Part shown: one piece after another, positions 50,800 to 61,965 of the stretch
Numbering within the stretch: the first letter of the stretch is position 1
Layout of the letters: every line of letters starts with the position of its first letter
Source: Prorocentrum cordatum
Lineage: Eukaryota; Sar; Dinophyceae; Prorocentrales; Prorocentraceae
Direction of reading: 5' to 3'
Assembly: GCA_963575745.1 (NCBI GenBank)
Contig: CAUYUJ010016701.1
Coordinates: 198,519 to 262,518 of the forward strand
DNA length: 64,000 nt
The notes under the pieces: model-generated
Database searches by the model: none
What the model saw: only the letters and a program-made list of their open reading frames with translations
Told to the model about the DNA's origin: nothing
Program-made: the position numbers and the translations under genes

Positions 50800-51140
50800 A
50801 GGAAGGAAGGAGGAGGAGGAGGAAGAGGAGGAGGATGAGGAGGAGGGGGAGGAGGGGGAGGAGGAGGGGGAGGAGGGGGAGGAGGAGGAGGAGGAGGAGG
50901 AGGAGGAGGAGGAGGAGGAGGAGGAGGAGGAGGAGCGCACGTAACCAGAGGACTAGGATGTGGAAGAGGAGGTGGATGAGCGCACGTACCCAGAGGAGGC
51001 GGCGGATGCAAAAGAAGCTGGACGCAGGGAGGAGGAGGAGGAGGAGGAGGAGGAGGAGGAGGAGGAGGAGGAGGAAAAGTAGGAGGAGGGAGAAGGAGGA
51101 GGTGGAGCAGGAGGAGGAGGAGGAGGAGGAGCAATATCGA
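50800..51140. repeat. GGA-rich microsatellite cluster
   Basis: Three GAG tracts (50805-50936, 51030-51075, 51100-51130) are separated by a ~30-bp direct repeat (gcgcacgtaaccagagga / gcgcacgtacccagagga near 50934 and 50978). Confidence 0.93.
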
Positions 51141-51289
51141 CGTAATAAGGAACAACAACAGTCACAGCCGCAACCGGATGAGGAGCACTGCGGCCTGCAC
51201 CAGCGTAGGCGCCAGCCAGCAGGCCGCCGCGGGCGTCTCGCGCGATCTGCAGCGACTCCGTGTAGCTGCGCGCGGGCGCGCGACAACGA

Positions 51290-51545
51290 CAGCGGCGGTT
51301 GCGGCGGCGGCGGCAACGACGACGACGACCGACGACGACGACAACGACGGCGATGACGACGCCTGCGATGACGACGACGACCGACGACGACGACGAGCGA
51401 CGACGATGACGATGACGACAACGACGATAACGACGAAGACGACAACGACGATAACGACGAAGATGACGACGACGGCGGCCGCGACGACGACGACGACGAC
51501 GACGAGCGACGACGACGAGCGACGACGACGACGACGGACAGCGAC
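51290..51545. repeat. (GAC)n microsatellite
   Basis: Degenerate CGACGA/GATGAC repeats; the frames through it are artefacts. Confidence 0.95.
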
Positions 51546-51906
51546 GCCCCCGACCAGCGCTCCAGGGGTCAAGCCCTGGGCTCGCGGGCTCGCCGCAGAG
51601 CAGGCGATGCCGGCGCCCTTGCCCCCCGCGGCTCGTGCGCAACTGCCGGGGAGTGGCTTGGTGGAGCGCCGCTGACTTCTCCTCCTCCTCCTCCTGCCGC
51701 TCCTCGCCCCTCTCCTTCCATTTCTCCCTCGTCCTCCGGCTTCCCCCTCCTCCTCGCACTCCTACCTTCTTCCGTTCTTGCGATGCCCAGCGCCTCGGAG
51801 GCTCCAGACCATGCTGCAAACCGGCCGGGCGCCGCAGCTCGCCGGGTGGTGCAAGCTCGCGCTGTGCCAGCCCAGGTTCACACGGGCGGGCAAGGAGGAG
51901 AACGTA

Positions 51907-52071
51907 CAGTCGGGGCGTTGACCCAAGGAACCCTAAATAAGGAACGAGGCCCCTTTTTCCCATAAGTTAAACTTCGATTTCCCAAGGAAAACCCAACGCA
52001 AACAGTAAAACAATCAAGGAACACCGAGCCCCTCGCCTACGAGAAGGGTTCCTTCTTCAGCGCCCCGACTG
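51907..52071. mobile_element. Tc1/mariner-like MITE (165 bp)
   Basis: The TA duplication at 51905-51906 and 52072-52073 flanks inverted CAGTCGGGGCGTTGA and CAGTCGGGGCGCTGA (14 of 15 identical). The interior (caaggaaccctaaataagga...) is homologous to the nested MITE at 37229-37414. No coding capacity. Confidence 0.85.
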
Positions 52072-52839
52072 TACGCCTGATCATCGCGTTCGAGGGCAGC
52101 GCGGAAGTCTGCTACAACCCGCAGGCAGAGGTGGAGACTGGAGGCACCGCGGCACCACCTCCGCGCGGCGGGGGGTGCCCAGAAGGAGAGCCTCGAAGAC
52201 CTGGTGCAGCTGACGTCGCTGAGCCTGCTCGAGCTCCCGCCGGGTCTGGCCCCGCTGCCTGCCCGCGTGGTGCAAGCCAACCGCCTCCTCTCTACGGCGC
52301 GCGTGGCGCACGGAACGGCCTTCCGGAGCGGGAGGAGGCGAGGCCGCCGAGGAGGTGGCGGTACGTGAGGGAGGGGGCCCGCGCCCGCCGCTGGGGCCGA
52401 ATCCCCGGCGCGGCGGGAGCTCCTGCCGTGCGCACAGGCCGCCTCCGGACAAATGCAGGGGCCGAGTTCGGGGGGCGAGGCCTGTCCTGGCGGAGGGAGC
52501 ACGGAACACGCAGAGCTGGGAGCGCCAGACGACCCACAAATCCAGGCGCTGCAAGCATGCCAACACATATTTTCCACACTTCTGCTAGCCGAAGATCGGC
52601 CAATGGCGAGCCGCCGCCGCCACTTCTGCCGTCCTTTTCCCTCCTCCCTCCTCCTCCTCCTCCTCCTCCTCCTCGTCCTCGTCCTCGTCCTCCTCCTCCA
52701 TTCCTTTCCCTATCAATAACTTCTCCCTGTCGCACCCCGAGTCCAGTTTTTAGGGCGGGCCGGGCGTTTCGCCTGAGACTTCCTCACCATTTATGATTCT
52801 GGAGCTTAAAAACATAACAACAGTTTTGCAGATGGAGGG

Positions 52840-53170
52840 CGTGTCGTCTTCAAAATGTGGCTCTCGCCTAAACGCCGCGCACATTCATTTCAAACATCTG
52901 CAAGAGTTTCACGGATTCAGGGCGGGTGGTTTTCAAAATGTGGCTCTCGCCTTAGCGCTGCGCATATTCGTTTTAGACATTTGCGAGAGTTTCACGGATT
53001 GAAGGCGGGTCGTTTTCAAACTGTGACTCTCGCTTTAGCGCCGCGCGCATTCGCTTTAAACACTTGCAAGAGCTTCACGGATTGAGGGCGGGTCTTTTCC
53101 AAAATGTGGCTCTCGCCTTAGCGCCGCGCACATTCGTTTAAAGCAATTGCAGGAGTTTCGCGGATTTCCA
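52840..53170 (+). repeat. 83-bp minisatellite (4 units)
   Basis: caaaatgtggctctcgcc recurs at 52851, 52934, 53017 (variant) and 53100, an exact 83-bp period. Units share cgccgcgca and ttcacggatt words. Confidence 0.93.
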
Positions 53171-53950
53171 GGATCCACGTATCAGGAATGGTGTTTTGAA
53201 AGGATTCAAGATTATGCGGGTGCAACAATTATGTTGATTCGCGGTTCTTAAGTCCCCCACATTGCGTTCTGGCGCGATTCCAGATCGTCAGGACGCAGCA
53301 GTCAGTCTGATCCGTGGCGTGGAACTCCCGAGAACAATGTTTGGGCATGCTCCAAGGTCTTCAAACGGTTGTCTTCTAACGAGGCAGTTCCCTCAATGGA
53401 AATGAACCGTTGTAGGGGCCTATGAAGAGGGAGCTTGGAGGGAGGGTTAATTCCAACATCGTTGATGACTGTTGGGTTTACACTGGTCTTCATCCTCCTC
53501 CTCCTTCTCCTCCTCCTCCTCCTCCACCTCCTGCGCAAGCCTGATGTTCGCGAGGATTGTGCCCTAGGATTGCTCACGGCCGTGAGGAGCAACACTGCCC
53601 TCAGGGAGGCGTTGCTCCGCTCTTGCGCTCGTGAGGCCGCCTTGGCGTCTCGGCCTTGCCCGACAAGTATTGTGCTGCATGAGATGTTAGAGCTTTTTGT
53701 GACATGATTCGCTGGGAGAAAAGTCTCTGCTCATGCCCTGCCGCTCGACTTTCCCGCCGTGTGCCCTGCTCTGGAAACGCTGCTCCATCCGGGGCTCGAG
53801 GTGCTCGGGGACTCTGGGTGCGTGGCTCTCCCGAGTCTCCCCAGGGGCTGGGACCCGAAGGGCCCCTCATCTTGCCAAGTACCAGAAGTTTGCCATATGC
53901 GAGACAACGATCGCCAACAGCTTTTTTGTTCAACTGAGAACCTGGATGCA
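53171..53950. other. Unique DNA with a short CCT tract
   Basis: A (CTC)n stretch lies at 53490-53530. The open frames show no domain that I recognise. Confidence 0.4.
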
Positions 53951-53986
53951 TGACGGGACTCAGAGGGCGGAGGACAACGCAGAGAC

Positions 53987-55760
53987 GTGTCCATACACCC
54001 TATTGTACCTGGAGTTGGTTTCGTCAATGCGCGCGAGGACGAATGTCTGAAGATCGCTCCCAAGTCGATCGTCATCGCTTCGAGAATGGATTGGGCGCGA
54101 GCGATCCCAGCTGGCTTGGAATATGTTGGAGTCAGGGTTGATGTGGCGTTTGTGTCCACGGATCTTGGCACTGAGCGTGGAAGTGTTTCGCAGGCCTCGA
54201 AGCCCAGATACTCTAAACGGATCGCTCAAGCTTGTAGGCATGCGCAGCGCATCTGCAAGGTGGATAGGGTTGTCCCTAGCAAGGTGGGATCCACGCTGGT
54301 CCTCACTGGTGCCCTCCCCGAACCTCGTGCGTTTCAGAAGTGGAGACGGGCCCTCGCCATCACTCTCACCAATGGGACTGCGGGCAGGTGCCAGACCGGC
54401 GTTTTGCTTTGGAGGTGGGTCCGAAGGACCCCGCTTTGGAGGTGGGTCCGCAGGACAGTGTTAAACAGTTTTGTTAAACAATCAAAAATATGAAACATGA
54501 TTCTGGGTTCATTGTTCCAGATAGTGTCCAGTGTTCCCGACAAGGCGCTCGATCACACGCGTCGCTGCTGGGGTGGACACCCTGGGTAAGAATTCGGATC
54601 CTCAGCCCTAAGCGCAAATGGCAAAACATACGAGGCCCTGTCTCGGCGGTGGTTGCCGCCTTTCTTGATCTCGGGTAAACCCTGGAAGGGCCTTGGAGGT
54701 GGATCGCCCCGAACGGGGACGAGCTTGCCATTCCCGACGGGTTGCGCGATAGAGTGCGTACATGACATCCGAGTGTAAGTCTGAGGTCGCCACCTCTATG
54801 TCAACGAAGCTGTTGAAAATCCTTCCAATTCCGCAATGAGGTGGGCGCGGAGCAAGGTATTGATTTCACTGCGCCGCAAGTTCACCTAGCTTCGCTCAGA
54901 AGAGAAGACCCGAAGAAAGCTGGCCTGCTTCGCCCTATTGCATGGGAAATGTGTGGGCACGAATACGTATCGTAAGCGCAGGTGGAGAGTGCGACAGCTT
55001 ATGCCCATGATGTGGGACCTGTCCTGAGACGGATATCCACAGATGTCGGGAGTGTCCGTGCAACTCAGAATCCCAGGAAGTTTCGGGTGCCTTTGCCAAG
55101 AAAGGAACAACGGCGGCCACCGAATGCTCTGTGCTATGGCTACGGGATCTCACATCCTCGTCTTGGACCCACGTCCCGCCTCCCCCGGCGATCCCTTTTT
55201 CGCGTCCTCAGGTGCCTTCCCTAGCTTGGTGGAAGGCCGCGTTTGGGGAGCTGGGGATGCCAGCGGGGGTGAATTCTCCAGGAACCGCAAGCTTGGGAGG
55301 GTCTGTTGGGGATCATTTTTTTCCGACACAGCTTGGATCGATTGCCAAGCATGGTGGTAGCGGTCAGCCTGGCGCTTGTTGCAGGAGGGGACATGTCTGA
55401 CAAGCAGAGTTTGAATTGATGCGAACTGTGGACAACTTGAGAGGAGGCCCCTGAAGGCTCCCCATTGGGACACATAGTTGACTCTGCCTACGTGGTCATG
55501 GGTGTGTCTAAAGTCATCGCGGGGTTTTCGGCCACGATCCAACCTCACCGTGACTTTGTGGGCCCGTGTGGCGGCCCTCTGCTGCAATAGGAGCACTGTG
55601 AGCTCGGAGGTGGCCGCTCTGGACCTTGACCTCCGCCACACAATTACGACTTGTACTGCCGACCATATTGCACGTGCCTCTGCCGATGAAGCGAAGGTTC
55701 CCTTTTGTGTTCCGTCGGCGGTGAGCATGGCCGACGCCGTGACCAGAAACAAAGGCCACT
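53987..55760 (+). pseudogene. Degenerate LINE relic (post-RT region, zinc motif, RNase H traces)
   Basis: The 168-aa frame at 53987-54493 resembles the connection region after RT in dinoflagellate LINEs (YVGVRVDVAFV...R...TGALPEPR). Near 54990-55060 a frame with one stop encodes CP.CGTCPETDIHRCRECP, like the Cys/His motif of those proteins. Near 55475-55560 VDSAYVVMG...HRD recalls the middle of RNase H. Stops and frame changes separate these pieces. The assignment rests on weak local similarity. Confidence 0.35.
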
Positions 55761-55766
55761 CCGAAT

Positions 55767-55934
55767 TTCTGAATAAGCGTCGGGGGGGGGGGGCGCCACC
55801 CCCGCCGACAGCCCCACATCGACCCCCGTCGCGGGCAGCCACCACGCGCCGAAGGCGCTCCGACCCCCGTCGCGGCGCGACGTCGTGGCGAGGCTGACCC
55901 CCGTCGGGGGGTCCCCCCCCACGCTTATTAAGAA
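55767..55934. mobile_element. Small TIR/foldback element (168 bp)
   Basis: The ends TTCTGAATAAGCGT and (revcomp) TTCTTAATAAGCGT are followed inward by G runs of 8 or more. The interior repeats acccccgtcgcgg. No coding capacity. A target duplication is not evident. Confidence 0.7.
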
Positions 55935-56082
55935 ACCCAGGGTAAGCACCACTTGCTTCTTGTTGTGGAGGGTGTGCTGCTTCGAGAGGGACCTGGACCC
56001 CCTCGCCCTCCCAGCGTGCGTGTCAGGATCTCAGCGGCCGAGAAACGCAGACCAGCAGCATCCGATTCCCGACACTATTGAA

Positions 56083-56245
56083 GGGGCCCAGGGACACACA
56101 TGCATACACACACAAATCCCAGGATTCCCAATCTTTTCACATATTTTCTGGGTTTCTGTCTTCTCCCCACTTACCATATTTTCCTCTATTTTCCGGGGAA
56201 TCGACGATTACTCGTGGCTTTTTTCCCTCCACCCTCCTGAACTAT
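56083..56245. repeat. Dispersed repeat D, copy 2
   Basis: Collinear with 37670-37842 over about 160 bp, including ggggcccagggacacaca, tctgggtttctgtcttc and tttttccctcc. Confidence 0.65.
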
Positions 56246-56541
56246 TGCCCAATCGTCGCGGGAGGTTTGTTTGTCAGTGTGTCCTGTGTGATGTGTGGAT
56301 GTAGCTCGACAGCTCAGGACACCACCTTGCCTTCAGCAGCTCCATGCCACCCGATGGAGTGGAATGGGACGGTCTTTCGCCCCACTGGGCAGGTCCGTGC
56401 TCGCTCGAGGCTGGCGTTCTCGCCCCGTTCAACTGGCGTTCTGTTGTCTCGCGTGTGGCGCTCCGTGCGCGGATGCTTTGGCACCCTGCCCCCTTCGGGA
56501 TCTTGCGGGGGGGGGCTCCTCGAGGCTTTCGCAGGCTGGGG

Positions 56542-58292
56542 TTAAGCCGGGCCTGTCCCTCTACAAGGGGAATACAACAAAATAGTCGTCAATAATTAGT
56601 CTGGGGACGATGTTTTCCCAACCATCCTGTGGTGTTGGGTCCTCGTTTTGAAGAGACGGTGCCCCGCGTTCCCGCCTCCTTCCTCCCTCCCTCCTCCCCC
56701 CTCCTCCCCCTCCCACACCCATTCTGGCACACCCCTCACACGTTTCGTGGCCCCATAGGGAGCTCCACCGAAGGCCCCAGTGGCTGCGCCCGCATGCGGT
56801 TCCACCCCCCATTCTGGCACACCCCTCACACGTTTCGTGGCCCCATAGGGAGCTCCACCGAAGGCCCCAGTGGCTGCGCCCGCATGCGGTTCCACCCCCC
56901 ATTCTGGCACACCCCTCACACGTTTCGTGGCCCCATAGGGAGCTCCACCGAAGGCCCCAGTGGCTGCGTCCGCATGCGGTTCCACCCCCCATTCTGGCAC
57001 ACCCCTCACACGCTTCGTGGCCCCATAGGGAGCTCCACCGAAGGCCCCAGTGGCTGCGCCCGCATGCGGTTCCACCCCCCATTCTGGCACACCCCTCACA
57101 CGTTTCGTGGCCCCATAGGGAGCTCCACCGAAGGCCCCAGTGGCTGCGCCCGCATGCGGTTCCACCCCCCATTCTGGCACACCCCTCACATAGGGAGCTC
57201 CACCGAAGGCCCCAGTGGCTGCGCCGCATGCGGTTCCACCCCCCATTCGGCACACCCCTCACACGTTTCGTGGCCCCATAGGGAGCTCCACCGAAGGCCC
57301 CAGTGGCTGCGCCGCATGCGGTTCCACCCCCATTCTGGCACACCCCTCACACGTTTCGTGGCCCCATAGGGAGCTCCACCGAAGGCCCCAGTGGTTGCGT
57401 TCGCATGGCGGCCACCCCCAATTTGGCACACCCCTCACACGTTTCGTGGCCCCATAGGGAGCTCCACCGAAGGCCCCAGTGGCTGCGCCCGCATGCGGTT
57501 CCACCCCCCATTCTGGCACACCCCTCACACGTTTCGTGGCCCCATAGGGAGCTCCACCGAAGGCCCCAGTGGCTGCGCCCGCATGCGGTTCCACCCCCCA
57601 TTTCGGCACACCCCTCACACGTTTCGTGGCCCCATAGGGAGCTCCACCGAAGGCCCCAGTGGCTGCGTTCGCATGGCGGCGCCGCACCCAATTTGGCACA
57701 CCCCTCACACGTTTCGTGGCCCCATAGGGAGCTCCACCGAAGGCCCCAGTGGCTGCGTTGCATGGCGGCGCCGCACCCAATTTGGCACACCCCTCACACG
57801 TTTCGTGGCCCCATAGGGAGCTCCACCGAAGGCCCCAGTGGCTGCGTTGGCATGGCGGCGCCGCACCCAATTTGGCACACCCCTTTCACGTTTCGTGGCG
57901 CCATAGGGAGCTCCACCGAAGGCCCCAGTGGCTGCGTTGGCATGGCGGTGCCGCACCCATTTCGGCACACCCCTCACACGTTTCGTGGCCCCATAGGGAG
58001 CTCCACCGAAGGCCCCAGTGGCTGCGTTCGCATGGCGGCGCCGCACCCATTTCGGCACACCCCTCACACGTTTCGTGGCCCCATAGGGAGCTCCACCGAA
58101 GGCCCCAGTGGCTGCGTTGGCATGGCGGCGCCGCGCCGAAGAAGATGTTCACTATTGCGGTACTCACAGCTGCATATGGTTGGGTCCTTCGCCAGGCTAA
58201 TTGAATATTTTTTGGTCGTTTGGGAATATTTTTGGGGCATCTTATATTTTTCGCCCCAAATCCCCCTGTATGGGAGACTGGCCCGACCTAAA
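56542..58292. mobile_element. TIR element (1.75 kb) carrying a satellite array as cargo
   Basis: The left terminus ttaagccgggcctgtccct and the right terminus (revcomp) tttaggtcgggccagtctcc are inverted. GCTGGGG flanks both ends (56535-56541 and 58293-58299). Order inside: A-rich segment, agtctggggacgatgtttt, leader (56625-56665), pyrimidine tract, 16 units of satellite A, then a T-rich end. No transposase is encoded, so it is non-autonomous. Confidence 0.82.
56712..58137 (+). repeat. Satellite family A, 90-bp tandem array (16 units)
   Basis: agctccaccgaaggccccag recurs at 56761, 56851, 56941, 57031 and on to about 58091. The first five units are almost identical. Later units vary in the segment before the cacacccctcac word. 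One unit near 57181 has a 16-bp deletion. Both strands are open for long stretches because 90 is a multiple of 3; I do not consider this coding. Confidence 0.96.
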
Positions 58293-58429
58293 GCTGGGGC
58301 CCAAAGCCCGTCGCGAATTCCGCGAGGCCCTCCCGGGGCCCGGCAGGCTGGGGGGGGGAGCGGCAAGCTGGGGCTGAGGGAGCGACAGCCTGGGCGGGGA
58401 GAGTGAGCGGGCAGCGCCCGTCCCGCGCC

Positions 58430-58560
58430 CTGGGTCGGGCCCGTCCCCCCCGTGCGGGGCGGATTCTGGCAGAAACAGCGAAAATAGTCAAGACATATGT
58501 CAAAGTAGTCCAAACCAGTCGAAAGATCGTCCCCAGACTATTTTTGAAAATTCCCGCGCC
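58430..58560. repeat. TIR-family fragment
   Basis: gggtcgggcccgtcccccc at 58433, with gatcgtccccagactatttt at 58533, matches the terminus and interior of the TIR family. A second terminus is not seen. Confidence 0.55.
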
Positions 58561-58744
58561 CGCGCCCGCCGCGGCGGCGCCGTCATCGGCGCCGTGCGGG
58601 CCCCGCCCCGCCTCCGCCCCTCCCCACCCCCCCGCGCCCCTCGTTTGCCTGCCATGCCTGGTGGCGTAGGGGGTAGGGCTGCGCCACCCAGGCCCGGGGC
58701 AGGTCCTCGTACCTCGAACTTCGGTCATCGAGGCCTCGTCCTAT

Positions 58745-59085
58745 GTACTCCTTCTACTCCTCCTGCTCCTCCTCCTACTGCTCCTCCTCCCCCTCCTCCT
58801 CCTCCTCCTTCTCCTCCTCCTCCTCCTCCTCCTCCTCCTCCTCCTCCTCCTCCTCCTCCCTCCTCCTCCTCCCCCTCCAGCTCGCCGAAGCGCAGAGACG
58901 GCGATCGCTCCTCTCCTCCTCCTTCCTCCTCCTCCTCCTCCTCCTATCCTCCTCCTCCTCCTCCTCCTCCTCCTCCTCCTCCTCCTCTCCTCCTCCTCCC
59001 CCCCTCCTCCCCTCCTCCTCCTCCTCCTCCTCCTCCTTCCTCCTCCTCCTCCTCCTCCTCCTCTTTCTTTTTCTCCCTCCCACCG
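58745..59085. repeat. (CCT)n microsatellite cluster
   Basis: Four CTC tracts separated by short unique pieces. All long frames through it are low-complexity artefacts. Confidence 0.97.
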
Positions 59086-59149
59086 CCCCCGTGCGCACTG
59101 TATGGATTCGACGGGAGGGGGAGGGAGACAGATGGGCATGAGAAGCAGG

Positions 59150-59720
59150 AGCAGGAGGAGGAGGAGGAGGAGGAGGAATGAAAAGGAGGAGAAACATGGG
59201 ATGATGTAATTCTTGTTTCCGTGCGATGTTTAACGACTGGCTGGCTGGCCGAAGCGCCAAGTGAAGCTTTCAATATCCTGAGAAGCGGCTTGCTCTCTAC
59301 GCTGAGGGGGAGGGATCGTAGGAGAGGGATGCTGGTGAGAGAGGATGAAGCGATGAAGCGGAGGACGATGAAGCGAAAGACGGGAGGGGGAGATATAATG
59401 ATAATGAGAAGACGAGGAGGATGATGAGGAGAAGACGGATTAGAAGGAGGAGATGTAGGACGAGGAAGAGGAGGCGGAAGAAAATTATCGGGAAAGAGGG
59501 CGGAGCGGGAAGAGAACGAGGAGGAGGGAGAAGGGATAATACGGAGACGGGGAAGGGAGCGAGGAGGAGGAGGAGGAAGAGGAGGATTCAGAGTACAAGC
59601 AGGAGGAAGAGGAGGACGAGGCAGGATGATGAGGATGAGGAAGAAAACGGGAATGACGAGGAGCAGGAGGAGGGGGCAAGGAGATGGAGAGGGCAAGCGA
59701 ACGAGGAGGAACATGATGAG
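59150..59720. repeat. GGA/GAT-rich low-complexity DNA
   Basis: Short GAG tract at 59150-59178, a unique segment at 59180-59280, then degenerate GAGGAT repeats. Confidence 0.85.
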
Positions 59721-59854
59721 TAGGAGTCAATTCAGCCAGGTCGAGCGAGTCAGAGGACCCCGCCTGTCCCTACCCTCTCTGCCACAACATAAGAATCAAC
59801 GTTCGCCAGGGTGTACCCCAAAACAGTGGATTATAGCACTGTGAAGGTGGATCA

Positions 59855-60010
59855 TCTATTGTAAGCTATGTTTTGTAAGCTGTGTTGTTTTTGTAAGGCT
59901 TGTGGTGTGAGCTAGGTGTTGCAAGCCATGCTGTGCAGGCTACGCCGTGCAACTTGTGGTGTGTAAGCTATGCTGCGTGGGTTACTTGATGTGATCTGTG
60001 TCGTGTAAGG
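59855..60010. repeat. Degenerate short repeats (tgtaagctatg-like)
   Basis: Variants of tgtaagctatgttg recur roughly every 15-25 bases. No gene is seen. Confidence 0.5.
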
Positions 60011-60245
60011 GGGATACGTCATAATGACGGCGCCGATGTTGACCACGCCCGCCGATGACGATGACGATGTCATCGCGTCGGTGATCTAGTTTTTGGGAAG
60101 AGTTCGACATGCGCGTGCGACCGGCGCGCGCGATTGGCCGGCGTGGTGTTATTTGACGCGGCTCGTGCCCCGCCCCACCCGGTACGCGCGCAAGGGCGTT
60201 TGAATGAACTCGACATGCGGCGGGAGAGGCTCGGGTGGCAGAACT
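60010..60245. repeat. Dispersed repeat E, copy 1
   Basis: Shares ggcgccgatg, gatgacgatgac, cgcgcgcgattgg/cgcgcgagtgg, tatttgac and acgcgcgcaagggcgtt in the same order with 61480-61700. Confidence 0.65.
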
Positions 60246-60279
60246 GAATGACATTGTTGAAAAACGATGGTTTTCTTAA

Positions 60280-60960
60280 ACATCTGCAAGAGCGCGTGCG
60301 CGGGCCCTTATTTTTGAAAATTGGTGTTGCACAACTATTTTTCTTGAGTGTACATATATGTATATGTATGTGTATATATGTATATATACACGTTTATGTA
60401 TATATGCATATCTGTTTTGAGGGCGCTCGATTTTTAATTCCTTGCTAACCCCACGGTTTTTGAAAGATTTTGGCTCGCGCGCGCGACGACGCGCGCGCGT
60501 GCACTTCGCCCCGTTTTTTGCAAAAAGGTTCTTGCGACAGCACGCGCGCAAGCGCGTTCGAACGATTTCGACATGCGCATTTTATGAACCTGTTGACAAG
60601 CCAGCGGTTTTCTTGAGAATCTGTCGGAGCGCGAAGTTTTTTTTTTTGTTCGAAGGTCCTCGTTGCGATATATATATATATATGTTTATGTATGTATGCA
60701 TGCATGCACGCATGTATGTATGTATGTATGTATGTATGTATGTATACATATATATACACATATATTCGTGGCACTCGATTTTGCCACCATTACGAAACCC
60801 AGAGTTTTCGACATATTTCGGCATGCGCGCGCGGCACGGCGCGCGCGTATGCGTTTTTTTTTTTTTTTTTTTTTTTTGTTATCCTTTTCTCTCGCAGCAA
60901 CTTTGCGAAAACCGATTATTTTTGATAAGCGAATTTGCACGCATAATTTTTCCAGCGGGA
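60280..60960. repeat. Repeated units of (TATG)n/(TA)n tract plus CG palindrome
   Basis: Two collinear units (about 60286-60525 and 60600-60880) each hold a TATG/TA tract, a ctcgatttt word, a ttttcgacat or gattttggct word, and a near-palindrome such as cgcgcgcgacgacgcgcgcg. A poly(T) lies at 60854-60878. A third, related unit is at 61780-61965. Confidence 0.75.
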
Positions 60961-61440
60961 GATGGGAAACAGGGGGGAGGCGGATGCCAGACTGCCTGGG
61001 ATGGTGCGAATTTTAGACTGGGCGGTGGGGCAGAATAGTGTGCAACTTACAAAGGGAAAAAAGGGGGCCGTTACTTCCGGGTGGGTGGGGGGTGGATGGG
61101 TGGTAGATCCTGAAGTTCTTTCAGAGAGGGGGATTAATTTGGAAAGACTTGAATTGTCAACTCCACTGCTTGCGTAGTCATCCCACCCGCCCACCCCGCC
61201 CGCAACTAGGTTTGCAAAACCCGTGCGACGGCGATTGCGATGAGTGCTCGGTGATGGCTGATGCACCTCTGCGGCCGCGTTCGTCCGCGCATGCTCGCGC
61301 GCGCAGCGGCCAGCTAGTTGGGCGTGACCGACGCGACCGCAGTGGCGCTGCCCGCTGGGCAATCCCAGCGCGTCTCGCCCCCCTCTGACGCGCGGGCATG
61401 TCATTGCGAGTCGGTCACTTGGGCGGGCGCGGTGTCACGG
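60961..61440. other. Unique-looking DNA, partly repeated at 62900-63060
   Basis: gcctgggatggtgcgaa...gggtgggtggtagatc resembles ggctgggatgatacgac...ggtgggtgggtggtagatc near 62935-63050. The frames show no domain. Confidence 0.5.
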
Positions 61441-61479
61441 CGACGTCGGCGCTGGTAGACACGATTATGATGGTAGCGG

Positions 61480-61700
61480 TGATGGTGACGATGCTGACGA
61501 TGACGACGGCGAGGCCAATAGCGGCGCCGATGCTTATCACGCCAATGACGATGACGGTGTCCTCGCGTCGGCGCTGAAAACTCTGGGGAGGTTTCGACAC
61601 GCGCGCGCGGCCGACGCGCGCGAGTGGCTCGCATGGTTCTATTTGACAGTGAACGTGCCCTCCCAAGCACGCGCGCAAGGGCGTTCAAATTTGATGAATA
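61480..61700. repeat. Dispersed repeat E, copy 2
   Basis: Collinear with 60010-60245, including the inverted cgcgcgcgcggccgacgcgcgcg block. Confidence 0.65.
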
Positions 61701-61779
61701 AGGTTGGACAGCCTAATCGGAAGGGCGCGTGAGCAGACCTGTTCTCGAGAACAGATGTTGCAAATCAGTTTTTGCTCAT

Positions 61780-61965
61780 TATATGTGTATATATATGTAC
61801 ATCTATATTTATCGACACATATATATATATACATATATTTATATATATATGTATGCATATGTATGTATGTATATATATATATATATAAGCACAGAGAAAC
61901 GCTTTCGGGGCGCTCGTCGGGATGCGCGCGCGACGACGCGTGCGTCTGCATTTCGTTTTTCCCCA
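61780..61965. repeat. (TA)n/(TATG)n tract plus CG palindrome, third unit
   Basis: Alternating TA/TATG at 61780-61887, then ggcgctcgtc and gcgcgcgcgacgacgcgtgcg, as in the units at 60280-60960. Confidence 0.75.

Noticed and set aside
56596-58406. Repetitive 30-aa proteins on both strands of satellite A
   Set aside because: The 90-bp period keeps every frame open on both strands. Conservation is at DNA level and extends into the TIR element.
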